Positions 35,566-47,083 of a stretch of 64,000 nt of DNA are shown here, piece by piece. Under the pieces are notes generated by a model. It saw nothing but the letters and a program-made list of their open reading frames with translations. It made no database searches and was not told where the DNA came from. The first letter of the stretch is position 1, and each line of letters opens with the position of its first letter. Both the position numbers and the translations under genes were made by a program. Source of the DNA: Jaltomata sinuosa (Eukaryota > Streptophyta > Magnoliopsida > Solanales > Solanaceae); contig QJPP01001807.1 of NCBI GenBank assembly GCA_003996215.1, positions 222,501 through 286,500 on the forward strand, read 5' to 3'.

Positions 35566-35805
35566 AACTTGGTATCAAATCATGGTTGTGTCCTAGGGAG
35601 TCTGCCAGCCGTGTCTAGTAGAATCATTTTTATGGGTGTATTGTGCACCACACTTATAAGCAGGAGGCTACAGGGCATTTAGGATTGTTTACCCTTCTTT
35701 CATCTTTTTAGATCGTGCTGTAGAGCTGAGTCTCGAAAAGTTTCTAGTCTTACTAGTTCGTTTCTATTTCACATTCGAGGATGAATGTTCTCAAGGGGGG
35801 AAGAA
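35566..35805 (+). other. D internal region: PBS, leader, PPT
   Basis: AACTTGGTATCAAATC (mutated PBS), then GTGTCTAGTAGAATC, TTGTGCACCACACTTATAAG and CAGGAGGCTACAGGGCATTT shared with C. After a junction near 35740 comes CATTCG-AGGA-TGAATG (35772-35787) and the PPT AAGGGGGGAAGAA (35793-35805). No ORF. Confidence 0.9.
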
Positions 35806-38052
35806 TGTAACACCCCAGGTGTTTTAAGGTTAACCTTCGTCCCATATCAAAGACTTGCGAGCCTAAATTTGAGAATTTTATTAACATCGCGCGTATTTGT
35901 AATATTTGATTGAAAAGTTGAATTTGGTAAAAGGTTATATTTTTATTGCCTTCTTTAAATTTTTTTAATATTTATGAAAAATTCTTTTGTTACGATATAT
36001 CTGTGTATGTATTTATTTTACAAGAGTTTTATAAGTTATTAATATTTTTATAGAGATAGTAAGTCTAGTTTTGTGGGAAAAAAATACTATTGTATATTGA
36101 AGGCTTTATTCTAAATAATTTTCTATTAATTGTGGTATATTAAAAATATTATATGTATTTTACTATGAACTTATGCAATATCCGAATACTTACATAATGG
36201 GATAAAATTGGTCTTGGTATGCCACCTCCACTTCCACGTGGAGATGGAATGAGTGGGCAACATTTTTTAGAGTTTGGCATGGCTTGCCACTTCTCCCACT
36301 TAGCATAAGTCACAATTTTGCAACTCATTTTTTTGTTCTCTTACATATCCTCTCAGATTTTATTTTCCTTACTTTCTATTTTTAAATTTTTCTTTTTTTC
36401 TTCCATTTGATATTTTACTCATTTGACAATTATAAGTTCCTAAGCTAATCAAATTATCATAGTTTCCAGATCACTTGAACAACATGAGAATTGATATTTA
36501 TCATGGAAGATATGGTGTCTAAACAACCGTGTGACATGATATGTCTATATTTTCTTTGTGTTTTCCATTTCCAACCAAACTTTCATGTCCAGATTACTTA
36601 GTTAAGGCTCATGCTAGTAGTATCTCTAGGTCTTATTACTTTATTTTCCCCTCAATATTTTGGGAGACGTAATATTTTCCGGGTTAAGTCCCATGATTTC
36701 TCTGTTATATTCTTAACCATTGTATTCTGTGGGTTTCGAGTTGTAGCAAATCATGAATTTTGGCTGAAGGGAACAGGTAGACGGAGTTCTTGATAGCTTC
36801 GGAAACTAGTATTGCTATGTAAAGGCTATTTTATTCTTTTTGGCATGATTCCTTACGATTTAAAATCTTCGTATATATCGTGTTATCGAAGAGTCGATTA
36901 TTAGATGTCTCTGAATTGTTGTTGGTGTTATTATCGTTAAAACTCATATTTGATAATGTTGGTTTAAGTGTTAAGTTTGAAGGATGTGGTGGTATATTTG
37001 TGGCTGGCAGATTATGGTGATTGTTGGGTTAATTATAGTTTTATGGTTGTGGTATGAAGGAGGTACTGTGGTTTTTGGGGTACTTGGGGATTCCTTAAAA
37101 TCTTGTATGGTATTATATTATGTATTGCATATTTTATCATATTTTATTGCATTTTGATTGCGATTGCCTAGAGGACTCACAAAAACCTGTAAGGCGTGAG
37201 ACTTGTCCGCATGGTTGAGCCCGTGGCTTTGTGATGACCTGTAAGGCGTGAGACCCTTCCGCATGGTCGAGCCCATGGCATTATGAGGACCTGTAAGGCG
37301 TGAGTATTTTTCCGCATGCCCTCTCTTGAGTATTTCTCTCCTGTAAGGCGTGAGTTCATTCCAGAGGTTGATCCTTTGTATTGTGCTATTTTTCTTGCAT
37401 TGCATTCATATGTTATGGTTGTTGTGGTTAGTTGTATCTTGTGCTTTAGAGGCAATGAGTGGTCGAGGTTGTGGTCGTTATGGGATATGGAGTAGGGGAA
37501 GGTAATGTAGTTTTAGGTTAACATTGTGTCTATACAGGTTGTGGTTGGAATGTTGGTATTGTTCCTATTTTGACTTTCTTCCTATTGTGATTTCAGTTTT
37601 GGGTTATGTTGTTTCTATTATTCTGTCGCCTTACATATTCAGTACATTTCTTCATACTGACGTACCATTACTTGGGGAGCGCTGCATTCATGCCTGCAGG
37701 TTATCAGGTAGACAGTAGTCCTGATTGCGTGTGGTCAAGTTCAACTGATGGTTAGTGTGCTCCATTTTTTTTGGAGTGGTTGAACCTAGAGTGTTCCTTG
37801 GTTTTTTTTTGGTAATGAGTATGTCAGGGCCCTTTCCCAACTTGTGGTTAGTAGTTTTTCATCTTAGGGGCTTGTAGATATCTGTTGTGGGTCTGAGAGT
37901 TAGTTATAGCCTGGCGGGATTTGTATTATCTATTTGTTATATTTGAGTTTGATTCTGTTGCATTTCATTTTGTTTGGTTTGGTTTCTATTGATTCGCTCG
38001 ATCAAGTGAGGCACAAGGTGCCAGTCGCGCCTCTCTGAGTTGGGGCATGACA
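35806..38052 (+). repeat. D 3' LTR
   Basis: Starts TGTAACACCCCAGG and ends GGGGCATGACA. Features match the 5' copy: inverted repeat at 36222, 52-bp repeats at 37187, 37239, 37291 and 37341, and the double hairpin at 37640-37699 with a perfect CTGCA/TGCAG second stem. Confidence 0.92.
37187..37370 (+). repeat. 52-bp repeats in D 3' LTR
   Basis: Four copies of CTGTAAGGCGTGAG at 37187, 37239, 37291 and 37341 with the same 52, 52, 50 spacing as the 5' LTR, so the array predates insertion. Confidence 0.9.
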
Positions 38053-40023
38053 CGAGCAGTCACCATGGGCATCGGAAGTTTGACGGGCTGTGGGACCCAT
38101 CGTGGGAAACCTCTAGTGGCTCTAAGGCCACTCCCCAACCCAATGGCTAGGGCCACGCAGCATGAGAGCTGCCACGTGCCATGGGCCCCATCGTGGGAAC
38201 TCCCTAGAGAGAGAGATCCCACTGTCCCTTTCCGATGGACATCTCCGAAAGGCCGTCGCAGGTCCGACGGTCGTCTTATAGCCCGTCCAGCGGAAAAATT
38301 TCTGCATCTTTTCTTTTACTTTCAGGGGCATTCTAGTATTTTCCCTACTCTTATAACTCCTACATTCCAAATTTAGAGGGGTGATTTTTGAACTAAGGGG
38401 GATATGATGGAATGAGTAACCAAGTCGAGTCTTGCGACTCAACTAGTATAGAATTCTAGAAAGATCTATGATAAGATATCAATCCATTCTTATTCTAGCA
38501 GATTTCCTAGCACTTCAGTTAAGATGACACTATACTATGACGTATTTGTGCCATATTCATGACTAAGTTCATGCACTCTATAAAGATTCATCTCCATGCT
38601 CATCTCCTAAAATAAACAGAAATTTCTCGTTATATATGTACCAGTCTTACTCTACGATTCTATGAGTACCAACCTTATGCCATGAGACTCGTTATATATG
38701 TAAAATCATGTATAACAATATTCTCAATTCTATGTACTCAGTTCAGTCCTCAAGTTATGCCTTAATGGCTAATAGCACCAGGCTATATCATGTATATTCT
38801 CAGATCAGATCTTCTGAACATTTCATGCTTATGATTCCTTACTCTAACCATGATTCCTATGACCAGGATGTGAGACACTCAGGCATTTGTACTGGACTTC
38901 TTAGACCTCACCTTGAGTGGCTGGATCACACTAAGTGTATGTCAAGATCGATCAGTATTCCTTCATTTTTGATGCTCATGGTCCCACTCTATTCCTTCAG
39001 TGATCTTGGCCTATATTGTCACAACTGTTAGTAGAGGTAGCTAAGTAGTAGCCTAGATGGGAAGAACTAGATTTTCCTCTTTTTGGTGTCCCTTTGTAGA
39101 AGTTCTTGCAGTTACAATTTCTAGATATACTAGGGAAGAGGAGATGAGTCTCTGCTACAAAGATTCCATGAGATAATCACAGTAATAGGATTGAATGTCA
39201 TGATGAAATACATGTGGGTTTTTACTTTGTGTAACTAGTGAACCATTGATTAGAGTTCAAGTTTAGTTGATATACGAGATAAGAAGAAATATCATTCTTG
39301 GGAGATAACTCCAGATGCAAGAGATTTAGTCAAAATAGGCTTTAACATGGTGAAAGCAAGTAGTTAAACTCATACCTTAGAATCTATATGAGTGATGATG
39401 AGAAATTTAGTTGCAAATGGTGAGTGTGGTATTCAGAGAAGTTGGTGTAGTTAAAAAGGGTGTTCCTAAGCTTGAAGGTTGTCAACCATATTGTTTAAGG
39501 CTGGAATAGTCTTGTTCTTACTCTCTGCCCAGGGTGCTCATACCTTATGCTAGTAGCTTCAACTTGCAAGATACTAGACTCCACATATCAAACCAATTCA
39601 GACCCGCCTATTATTATTCCTAAAGCCAGAAGACCCTCAGCTCAGTTCAGTTCATGCTAGTAAGTTCAGTCTAGAAGAGAATAGTTTTCTCGTATAGTTA
39701 CTCCTCTCAGTTGTATGTTCCTTTTAGTTAGTGTGATTTATAAGAATACGTTCACTCTTTATGAGTTTCAGCTAAGTCCCTACTCTCCATCCAGACCAGT
39801 TACCATATTGGATATTCAGTTTCATGTCCTATCAATTGTTCTTATGCTTTCAGCATGCATATATGCCTCAAAAACCATGCTCAGTTCATATTTCAATCAA
39901 AAATCAGTTACCATGTCAATACATCAGATTTTAGAACTCAGTTGGTGGGATTATAGCCCTTTTCCCACAACTTCAGCCTAGTTAGTCTTCATTAGAGGAT
40001 TAATGATCTCAAGGGGGAGATAT
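38053..40023 (+). other. C internal region I1, right part, with PPT
   Basis: Colinear with 53056-55022. It opens with a GACGGGC-rich, LTR-like block (38058-38400) containing GGTCCGACGGTCGTC and CTTATAACTCCTACATTCC, resembling the palindrome-plus-leader part of chromovirus LTRs. The rest has no recognised coding sequence. It ends with a CATTAG-AGGA-TTAATG hairpin (39990-40005) and the PPT AAGGGGGAGATA (from 40011). Confidence 0.7.
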
Positions 40024-42153
40024 TGTAACACCTCAGAAATTCTAAGCTAAGATCCGAACTATTTTTTATTTGTGGTTAGACCCACACCCAATGAATTTCC
40101 TATGAATCTAAGTATTAAGATCAATTCTTAAGTTTTGTAGGTGTATTAGATATGAATTAAAGTCATAACGAACCTCTAGCTCAAAGTTAAAGTGAAAGCC
40201 TTTTTATTGATTAAGTTTTCATGTAAGTTCTAACTAGGGTCAACTTCAAATGACGATTACGCCTAGAATGTATAGAGTTATGTGCCTAGTAACCACCAAA
40301 TGAAGGGTATTTGAATCTTCTTTCCAACTCCACCAACCGCTCATTAATCCGAGTCTGTAGTAAAACGTTATGGATATTTTAGAGAAGCACCATGCTGTCA
40401 AAAATCCGACAAGTGTGGGAAGCACCGACGGGCGTAGGAATTCCGACGGCCGTCCTTGACGCCCGTGGGAGCCATGATGGCCCATGGTGGCAGGATGTGG
40501 GAACCATCCAGCAAGCTTATTTTAGCCCTGTGAGGCCGACGATTGGGTCCGACGACCCATGGGCCACCCGATGGCCCGTTGGAAGTGTCATTCGATGACT
40601 TTTCTGCACTTTTTTCAGCATTGAAGTTGGGGGTAGTTTGGTCCTTTCCTTACCTCAGTTCATTCCCCATGTCTTTTAAACACCCAAAGAGGGTTATTCT
40701 ATAGAAGAACATCGAACAATCTCTAGAATCATTCTCTCAAAACTCTATGGCAAGACACCTAGGGTTTCAAGCAGGCAAGAGCATAGAAGCTCAAGCAAGA
40801 AAGTCTCTCAAGGGTCTTACTTCAAATTTCTTCTCCAAGTTTTCATCCCCCAGTTCCAACCCTAGGAATTTTTTAGTAATTAGGTATGTGGGTATTCAAT
40901 GAGGACCTCCTTTTACCCTCATGCCCAAATTTCTGCTTTCAATTATGATTTCTACAAGTCTATAATTCTAGGGTTCATACCCAACTATACATATTTTTCA
41001 GAGCTAAACTCCTTATGACTTAATATGTTCCCATTCATGTTTTTAGAGCTATTGCATGAAGTTTTATAGATATTTTCTTAAAATCCCTGGAATTTAGATG
41101 AAATAGACTTAGCCTGGATTGACAGTATCTTCTCCATGAGTTAGCTTTCTTTTCAAGAACTTAACATGAAATTGTAGTATTTTCACATGAATTAACTTCT
41201 TCAAAATTAAAGCCTAATCTACTAGTACTCAGTTTTAAAGCATAAAATTAGTCAGTTTTCAGCCTACAACTTTTCAAAAAAATAGAATGCTTTCAGTCTT
41301 AGCATTATGTTGCATTCTCAGATGTTATCAGTATTTGAGCTATCCAGTATTTTAGTTGCATTCATTGCCTTACATTTAGTTGGGAGTAGCCTTAGCACCA
41401 AGCAGATGAAGGAATGAAGGCTCAGATGTAAGGTTAGGATGAGACCTTTAGTAGAAGTCCCTAAGTCCCAAAACTATGACGCCGCCATAGGAATCAAAGG
41501 GGTCAGCTGTCAGATTAGGCTGGGCACCCTTATCCCTTGTGGACATCAGTTTAGTGGATCCACGTTAGATTTGTTTGTACCCTTGGCAAGGTATGAACAC
41601 GCTTCTATCCTGGGTTACATATTGGCCCCATAGTTAGCTCAGCTTGGGGTATGTCGATTAATAGTAGTTCTCACAGTTCAGATTCACTTTGCATGACCTT
41701 GTATTCAGTTATTTAGTTCAGTTCAGTATTATACAGTTGCATGTTTATATACTTGGTCATTGCATTAGCTTATACCTTTCAGCTTGCATTCAGTACAGTA
41801 TATCATTACTTTCAGTATGTTTCGTAGAAGAAACTCTCTAAAGATTTACTTTAAACATGACCTTTTGCATGACTCATGGTTTTCAGCTCAGTTGCACTAT
41901 TTCTTGATTTACAAACATAGTTCATCCTTTTAGTCTATGGATCTCCAAGTAACAGTTTTTCATATGTTTAAATATCATGATCTCACAGTTATAGTTCAGA
42001 AATATAATTTACACTCTCTTCAACTGAAGAGCTTATATTCTACAGTTTGACTTATGAATTCCCAGACGTCTATTCTTAGTCAGGTTTTTCGTTATGCTTT
42101 CAGTATATATACATGTTTTCTCAAGATTTCAAAGTTTGTGCATTATCTTACAT
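40024..42153 (+). repeat. C2 LTR, left part
   Basis: Starts TGTAACACCTCAG after the PPT. It contains the GACGG palindrome cluster (40415-40600), TAG|GTATGTGGG donor-like site (40884) and the CTATG..CATAG hairpin (41474-41490). It is interrupted by E after TACAT (42149-42153); the rest resumes at 51452. Reassembled length is about 2.6 kb. Confidence 0.9.
40415..40605 (+). repeat. GACGGCCGTC palindrome cluster in C2 U3
   Basis: GACGGCCGTC at 40445-40454 is a perfect 10-bp palindrome. Surrounding copies include CGACGGGCGT, GACGCCCGTGG, GGTCCGACGACCC and GATGGCCCGTTGG. It is followed by TTTTCTGCACTTTTTTCAGC and the transcribed-leader-like part. The C3 LTR has the diverged equivalent at 55405-55605. 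Confidence 0.8.
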
Positions 42154-42224
42154 TGTAACACCCCAAAAATCTACACAGCTATCTAAGTTAAAAATCTCAT
42201 AAAATTCCATGTTTCAGGCATGAC

Positions 42225-42650
42225 GGGTCTAAACCACGATTCGTGGTTTGAACCACGAGTCATGGAATGGAACCTTGATTCCTGTCTGTTTGGTTAAACC
42301 TCTGGTTTGGAACCACGAGTGGGTTCTACGGATTGTGGTTCAAACCACGGGTCTGTCCTGTTGACTCATGGAAACAGATCAGAGGGATGGCAAGTTCCCC
42401 TGGTTCTATGACTGGGTTCGATGACCCGTTATTTAAATGATGACCCATTGTCCTGAGTCGTGGTTTGATCGGAGGTCAACTGACTTCCTAGGAACGACGA
42501 GTCTAGTTGACAACCCATAATTTAAATGACAGATCCATCCTGTCGAGTCGTAGACCACCTTTTGCAGACTGTCGAGTCGACCAAGTTCCACGAGTTGGAA
42601 CCATGAGTCGTGGTTCAAATGACGACCCGTGGAACTAACCCGTAGAACCT
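42225..42650 (+). repeat. CCACGA-TCGTGG palindrome cluster in E U3
   Basis: AAACCACGATTCGTGGTTT (42231-42249) has 9-bp arms and a one-base centre. More than ten variants follow (AACCACGAGTCATGG, GACGACCCGTGG-like words). The 3' LTR copy lies at 49350-49770 and keeps a similar word order. Confidence 0.85.
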
Positions 42651-42899
42651 GAAGCTGACCTATTTTCAAGATTTTTCTAAATCAAATCCCAGTGGTATTT
42701 TAGTCATTACCCACCCTTTTAACTCCTAAATGATGTCATTTCGACTATTTCAAGAAGAGTTTTCACCCTCATTAGCCTAAGTTCCTTCTCATTACTTCAC
42801 TCTTCTCCCAAAAAGGAAAATTATTCTTCAAGCTTCAAGTCTCAAGCTCCAAGTTCAAGCCTCCTAAGTCATTCCAATTCAAGTGGGTTATCTTCAATC

Positions 42900-42911
42900 A
42901 AGGTATGTGGG
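42900..42911 (+). promoter_or_regulatory. Candidate leader 5' splice site in E LTR
   Basis: AAG|GTATGTGGG, intron start 42903. With the TACATTTCAG acceptor ending at 44546, four bases before the gag ATG, it predicts a 1.64 kb intron spanning the LTR U5, the PBS and the post-PBS leader. Confidence 0.45.
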
Positions 42912-43397
42912 TAATCAACAATGGGTTCTTTTCACCCTTGTGCCCAAAACCCCTAATTCAAATTTTGATTCCATGATCTTCATATTAGGGTTCTTATCCA
43001 ATTCTTATGGGTTTTCCTAAATATGGTCTCCTCATGATTTGATTATGAAATGTCTAGTAAATTGTATGATTTCACATGGTTTTTTACATGTTACCTCTTA
43101 TTTCATGAATTAAAGTTTAACCATGGAAATTTCTACATGTATGAAGTTGATTTAAGCAAATTGGATTTTGATAGCATTTTCCTTATGGATTTTTAAGCAT
43201 GTGCATGCCTAGTTCCTATTTTCTATGAAAGTATATGTTTTATGAAATTGAACTAGAGCCATGCAAATTTTACAAGTCATGAAGTATACAAGTCTCTCGA
43301 TGTTATGAAGTATTATGCAAGACAAGACACCTGATGTTCCATCAATGCTCATGAGCCATTTTCTAAAACTAAAACTCATGAGTAGTATGACGATCCG

Positions 43398-43466
43398 GGG
43401 TATGAACAAGTATAAAAAAGTATGAACAAGTAATGAACAAGTATGTACAAGTTATGAACAAGTTTG
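43398..43466 (+). repeat. TATGAACAAG microrepeats in E 5' LTR
   Basis: Five to six imperfect copies of GTATGAACAA(G) in a row. The 3' LTR array at 50521-50587 is more regular. Confidence 0.85.
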
Positions 43467-43912
43467 GCATCAGATATGTCACATGTATGTGAGCACAAGT
43501 TATATGTTTTAGGAGTAGTATTTAGCACCGAGTTGGATCGGGTGAGAGTACCCAGGGTCCCAGAACAATGTGCCCCCATAGGTTCTAATTCCCCTCTGTT
43601 GGGCATCAAATTTTAGTGATCATGCCACAGTCATGCCTCTATACCCTGGCAAGGTATATTGGGTCCTTTCGATGGGGCGTATACATTGGACTCCATGTGG
43701 TTCAACATGGTTTATGTCAGTTAAGAGAAACTTCCACATGTTTATTTTTAAGATATGAAGTTATATGATTCTATACTATGAAAGTTAAGCTTTATTTTAT
43801 GTTTTCTGTTTTATACCTTGATATTTATTCATGGCCCTTCTTTAAGTAACAAATTCATTCTTAAGCATGTTTTAAACTATTTTTATCACGATTCATGCAT
43901 CGCTCACATACT

Positions 43913-43967
43913 CGGTACATCCTATAGTACTGACGCATATCTTGCGCTGCATCCTTTGATAATGCAG
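43913..43967 (+). other. Double hairpin module in E 5' LTR
   Basis: CGGTAC with GTACTG (43913-43932) and CTGCAT with ATGCAG (43947-43967). The second stem uses a G-C pair where B uses A-T. Confidence 0.5.
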
Positions 43968-44353
43968 ATTCAGGTGTTCCTTTCCAGACACGTGGCTAGA
44001 GCTCCCTGGCCACTTTCTGTCAGCGGTTGGTGACTCCTCTTAGGACAAGGACTAGTTATGTTTAAGTTGTGTTGATTTATTACTTCCATACTTTGAGTTA
44101 GCTAGGGTTTTGTCCTAGCAACTCCTTATATTATGTAGAGGCTTTTCAGACATAGACAGTGTTCGAATCTCTTTCCGGAGTTTGTATTTCTATTTGACTT
44201 GATTACTTATCTATGTGATTCTGAATTTATCTATTATGCTTCTGCTTATTTTTGTTATGCTTGAGTATGCTATGACTATGGGGTTAGATTGGGGCACTTG
44301 CGGTCCTAAGTCCCGTGTTATGTCTAGGGGGCAGCCTCGGGGCTTGAAAAACT

Positions 44354-44371
44354 TGGTATCAGAGTCTTAGG
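44354..44371 (+). other. E primer binding site
   Basis: TGGTATCAGAG-TC, four bases after the LTR end, initiator tRNA-Met type. Confidence 0.88.
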
Positions 44372-44549
44372 TTCAAGTGTCTTAGGATGTCTGAAAGCCG
44401 CATCGAGTAGAGTCTTTTTCATGTGTGTGAAGTGCGCCACGCATATGAGAGGGAATCTATGAGATGTCTTAGAAAACTTTACTTCTTTCATGATCACGTC
44501 ATGTGATAGAGCTTAACTCTTATGATCCTCATCTTGTACATTTCAGATT

Positions 44550-45640
44550 ATGCCTCGTTGACGTGCTATGCCTCCCCGAGCCGCTCGAAATGTTGTTCCT
44601 CCTGTTCCAGTCCCCAATGTCACGAATGAGGAGTTCAAAAATTCCATCAACTTGCTAGCCTAGATTTTGGCCACTCAAGCCAATCAGCAGGCTCCTGCCC
44701 CAGTCCACCCTCAAGGTGGGGTAGCGGCCCGAGTTCGTGACTTCATCCGTATGAACCCACCCGAATTTTGGGGTTCGAAAGTGAGTGAGGACCCGCTCAA
44801 TTTTATTGATGAAGTGAAGAAGATCTTCAAAGTTATGTAGGTGGTTGGGGTTGATTGTGTTGAGCTTGCATCCCACCAACTCAAGGATATAGCTCATATT
44901 TGGTTCATGCAATGGAAGGAGGCTAGGGTGAGGGACGCGGTCCCCATTACTTGGGAGTGTTTTGAGAGGGACTTTCTTGATAGGTTCTTTCCCCAAGAGT
45001 TGAGGCAAGCAAAGGTGGAGGAGTTAGTGAACTTGAGACAGGGGTCAATGTCGGTTCAAGAATATAGTCTTAAGTTCACTAAGTTGTCTAGATATGCTCC
45101 CTCCATGGTATTGGACCCGCATGATTAAATGAGAAAGTTTATATATGGGGTTTCTGATGTGGTGAAGAAAGAATGTAGGTCTGCTTTATTGTTGAGTGAT
45201 ATGAACATTTCTTGACTCATGACTCATGCCCATCAGATTGAGGGTGACAATCTTAGAGAGACGGCAAGGGAGAGCAAGAGAGCTAGATCCACGGGATCAG
45301 GTTTTGGTCATCACAGGTCTGGAGGTGGACATCGCTCTTGTTTCCAGAAAAAGTCATTAGGATTCGCTCATTCTTTTTCTAGTGCTCCTACCCACGCTCA
45401 GAGGCCTCATCATGATCAGGGTGGTAGGGGATCTGGTTCCTATCCCCAGTCTCAGGGTAGTAGTGCCAAGGGGTCTTCTTTCCCCGTTTGTACTAGGCGT
45501 GGGAAGAATTACCCGGGTGAGTGTTTGGCCGATAAAGAGGGTTGCTTTGGTTGTGGTCAACCTGGACATCGTATCAAAGATTGCCCTTCAGCTAGAAAGG
45601 GACAGAGAGGTAGACCGGCCCAGAAGGGCACAACTTCTAG
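44550..45640 (+). pseudogene. E gag (five stops), zinc knuckle intact
   Basis: MPR*RAMPPRAARN begins at 44550, right after the acceptor-like TTTCAG. The capsid-like domain is clear: MNPPEFWGSKVSEDPLNF, LKDIAHIWFMQWKEA, FERDFLDRFFPQELRQAKVE, MSVQEYSLKFTKLSRYAP. In-frame stops lie at about 44559 (CGA to TGA), 44661 (CAG to TAG), 44838, 45126 and 45213 (CGA to TGA). The tail is Ser/Gly/Arg-rich, with a degenerate CTRRGKNYPGEC and an intact knuckle CFGCGQPGHRIKDC at about 45544-45585. Gag forms particles and binds the genomic RNA. Confidence 0.92.
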
Positions 45641-46290
45641 TTTTGGTGGTCAGTGCCAGAACCATCTTTATACTATGTCCTCCCATCAGGAGCAGGAGGG
45701 TCCCCAGATGTTGTTACTGGTATGTGGAAAGTGTTCTCTTTCGATGTGCATGCTTTATTAGACCCCGATGCTTCCATATCTTTTGTAACCTCTTATGTTG
45801 CTTGTAAGTTTGAGATTTGTCTGTATCAACTTTTAGAATCCTTTTGTATTTCTACTCCTGTTAGTGAGTTAGTCTTAGCCAAAAGAATCTACCGAAATTG
45901 CCCTATCTCAGTCCTTCATAGAGTCACTTCAGCGGATCTAGTAGAATTGGAGATGACTGATTTTGATGTCATTCTTGGTATGGATTGGTTGTATGCATGT
46001 TATGCTTCTGTTGATTGTCGTACTCAGGTTATCAGTTTCAAGTTTCCAAATGAACCCGTTTTAGAATGGCAAGGTAGTCCCCCTTCCTCAAAAGGTCGTT
46101 TCATATCTTATCTAAAGGCTAGGAAGATGATTTCAAAGGGGTATGTTTATCACATAGTGCGGGTTATGGACACAGAGTCCAAAACCCCATCCCTTCAGTC
46201 TGTTCCTGTTGTGAATGAGTTTCCAGAAGTGTTTCCTGAGGATTTGCCCAGAGTCCCTCCCAAGCGATAGATTGACTTTGGGATAGATCT
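45641..46290 (+). pseudogene. E aspartic protease
   Basis: Open from 45653 to 46270 in a frame different from the gag tail. [17 protein letters not shown] is the retropepsin catalytic loop, with Asp in place of the usual Gly (DPDA), probably inactivating. [20 protein letters not shown] is the conserved ILGMDWL region. [19 protein letters not shown] is the linker to RT, ending at a TAG (46268) where Glu is expected. Processes Gag-Pol in a live element. Confidence 0.88.
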
Positions 46291-47083
46291 TCTTCCGTAT
46301 ATGAACCCTATCTCTATTCCTCCTTATAGAATGGATCACGTGGAACTCAAAAAGTTGAAAGATCAATTGAAGGATCTTGTTGATAAAGGTTTCATCAGGC
46401 CTAGCATTTCTCCATGGGGTGCCCCAGTTTTGTTTATTCGGAAGAAGGATGGTTCTCTTAGATTGTGTATTGACTACCATCAATTGAATAAGGTCACAAT
46501 CAAGAATAAATATCCCATTCCTAGGATTAACTTGTTCGATCAGCTTCAGGGTGCTAGTTTCTTCTCCAAGATCGATCTTAGATCCGGTTATCATCAGCTT
46601 TGTGTTAGAGAGTGCGATATCTCGAAGACAGCCTTCAGGACTCAGTATGGTCATTATGAATTTGTTGTGATATATTTTGGTCTAACGAATGCTCCTGCAA
46701 CCTTTATAGATTTGATAAACTGTGTGTTCAAACAGTACCTGGATATGTTTGTGATTGTGTTTTCATTGATGATATCCTCATCTACTCTCGGAGTGAGGAG
46801 AAGCATGCAGTCAGTTGCCTTTTTGGGTCATATCGTGACTAGTGATGGTATCCGAGTTGATTCTCAAAAGATAGAGGCAGTAAAGAACTGGCCTAGACCC
46901 ACTTTCCCATCTGATATTATGAGCTTTTTAGGTTTGGCTGGTTACTACAAGAGGTTTGTGGAAGGTTTTTCTTCCATTACTGCCCCTTTGACCCAATTGA
47001 CTCAGAAGAAGGTAAAATTTCAGTGGTCCGACTTGAGTGAGAAGAACTTTCAGGAATTGAAGACTAGATAGACTACAGCTCTA
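46291..47083 (+). pseudogene. E reverse transcriptase with a deletion after the DD box
   Basis: Long open frame 46301-47071. Motifs: [76 protein letters not shown]. One codon is lost in the usual RIDDLFDQ (RINLFDQ). At about 46763 an extra T shifts the frame before FIDDIL. At about 46809 roughly 85 bp present in B (25660-25745) are deleted, which restores the original frame at [17 protein letters not shown] and [16 protein letters not shown]. The catalytic domain is therefore broken twice. Confidence 0.9.

Larger units (their letters stand above)
33323..38052 (+). mobile_element. Minimal LTR element D (2.24 kb LTRs, 240 bp internal)
   Basis: 5' LTR 33323-35565, internal 35566-35805, 3' LTR 35806-38052. 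It is flanked by a 5-bp target-site duplication CGGGC (33318-33322) and CGAGC (38053-38057, one change). The undisturbed site in I2 reads CGGGCAGTCACC (53056 region), which confirms insertion into C. The internal part holds only a PBS, about 130 bp of post-PBS leader and about 60 bp ending in the PPT; no coding capacity. It must have been mobilised in trans. Confidence 0.93.
42154..44349 (+). repeat. E 5' LTR, 2.2 kb
   Basis: Starts TGTAACACCCCAAAAATC and ends GGGGCTTGAAA (terminal CA mutated). Order: CCACGA..TCGTGG cluster (42225-42650), CAAG|GTATGTGGG donor-like site (42903), TATGAACAAG repeats (43398-43466), double hairpin (43913-43967). By eye about one in ten bases differs from the 3' LTR near the start. 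Confidence 0.93.
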
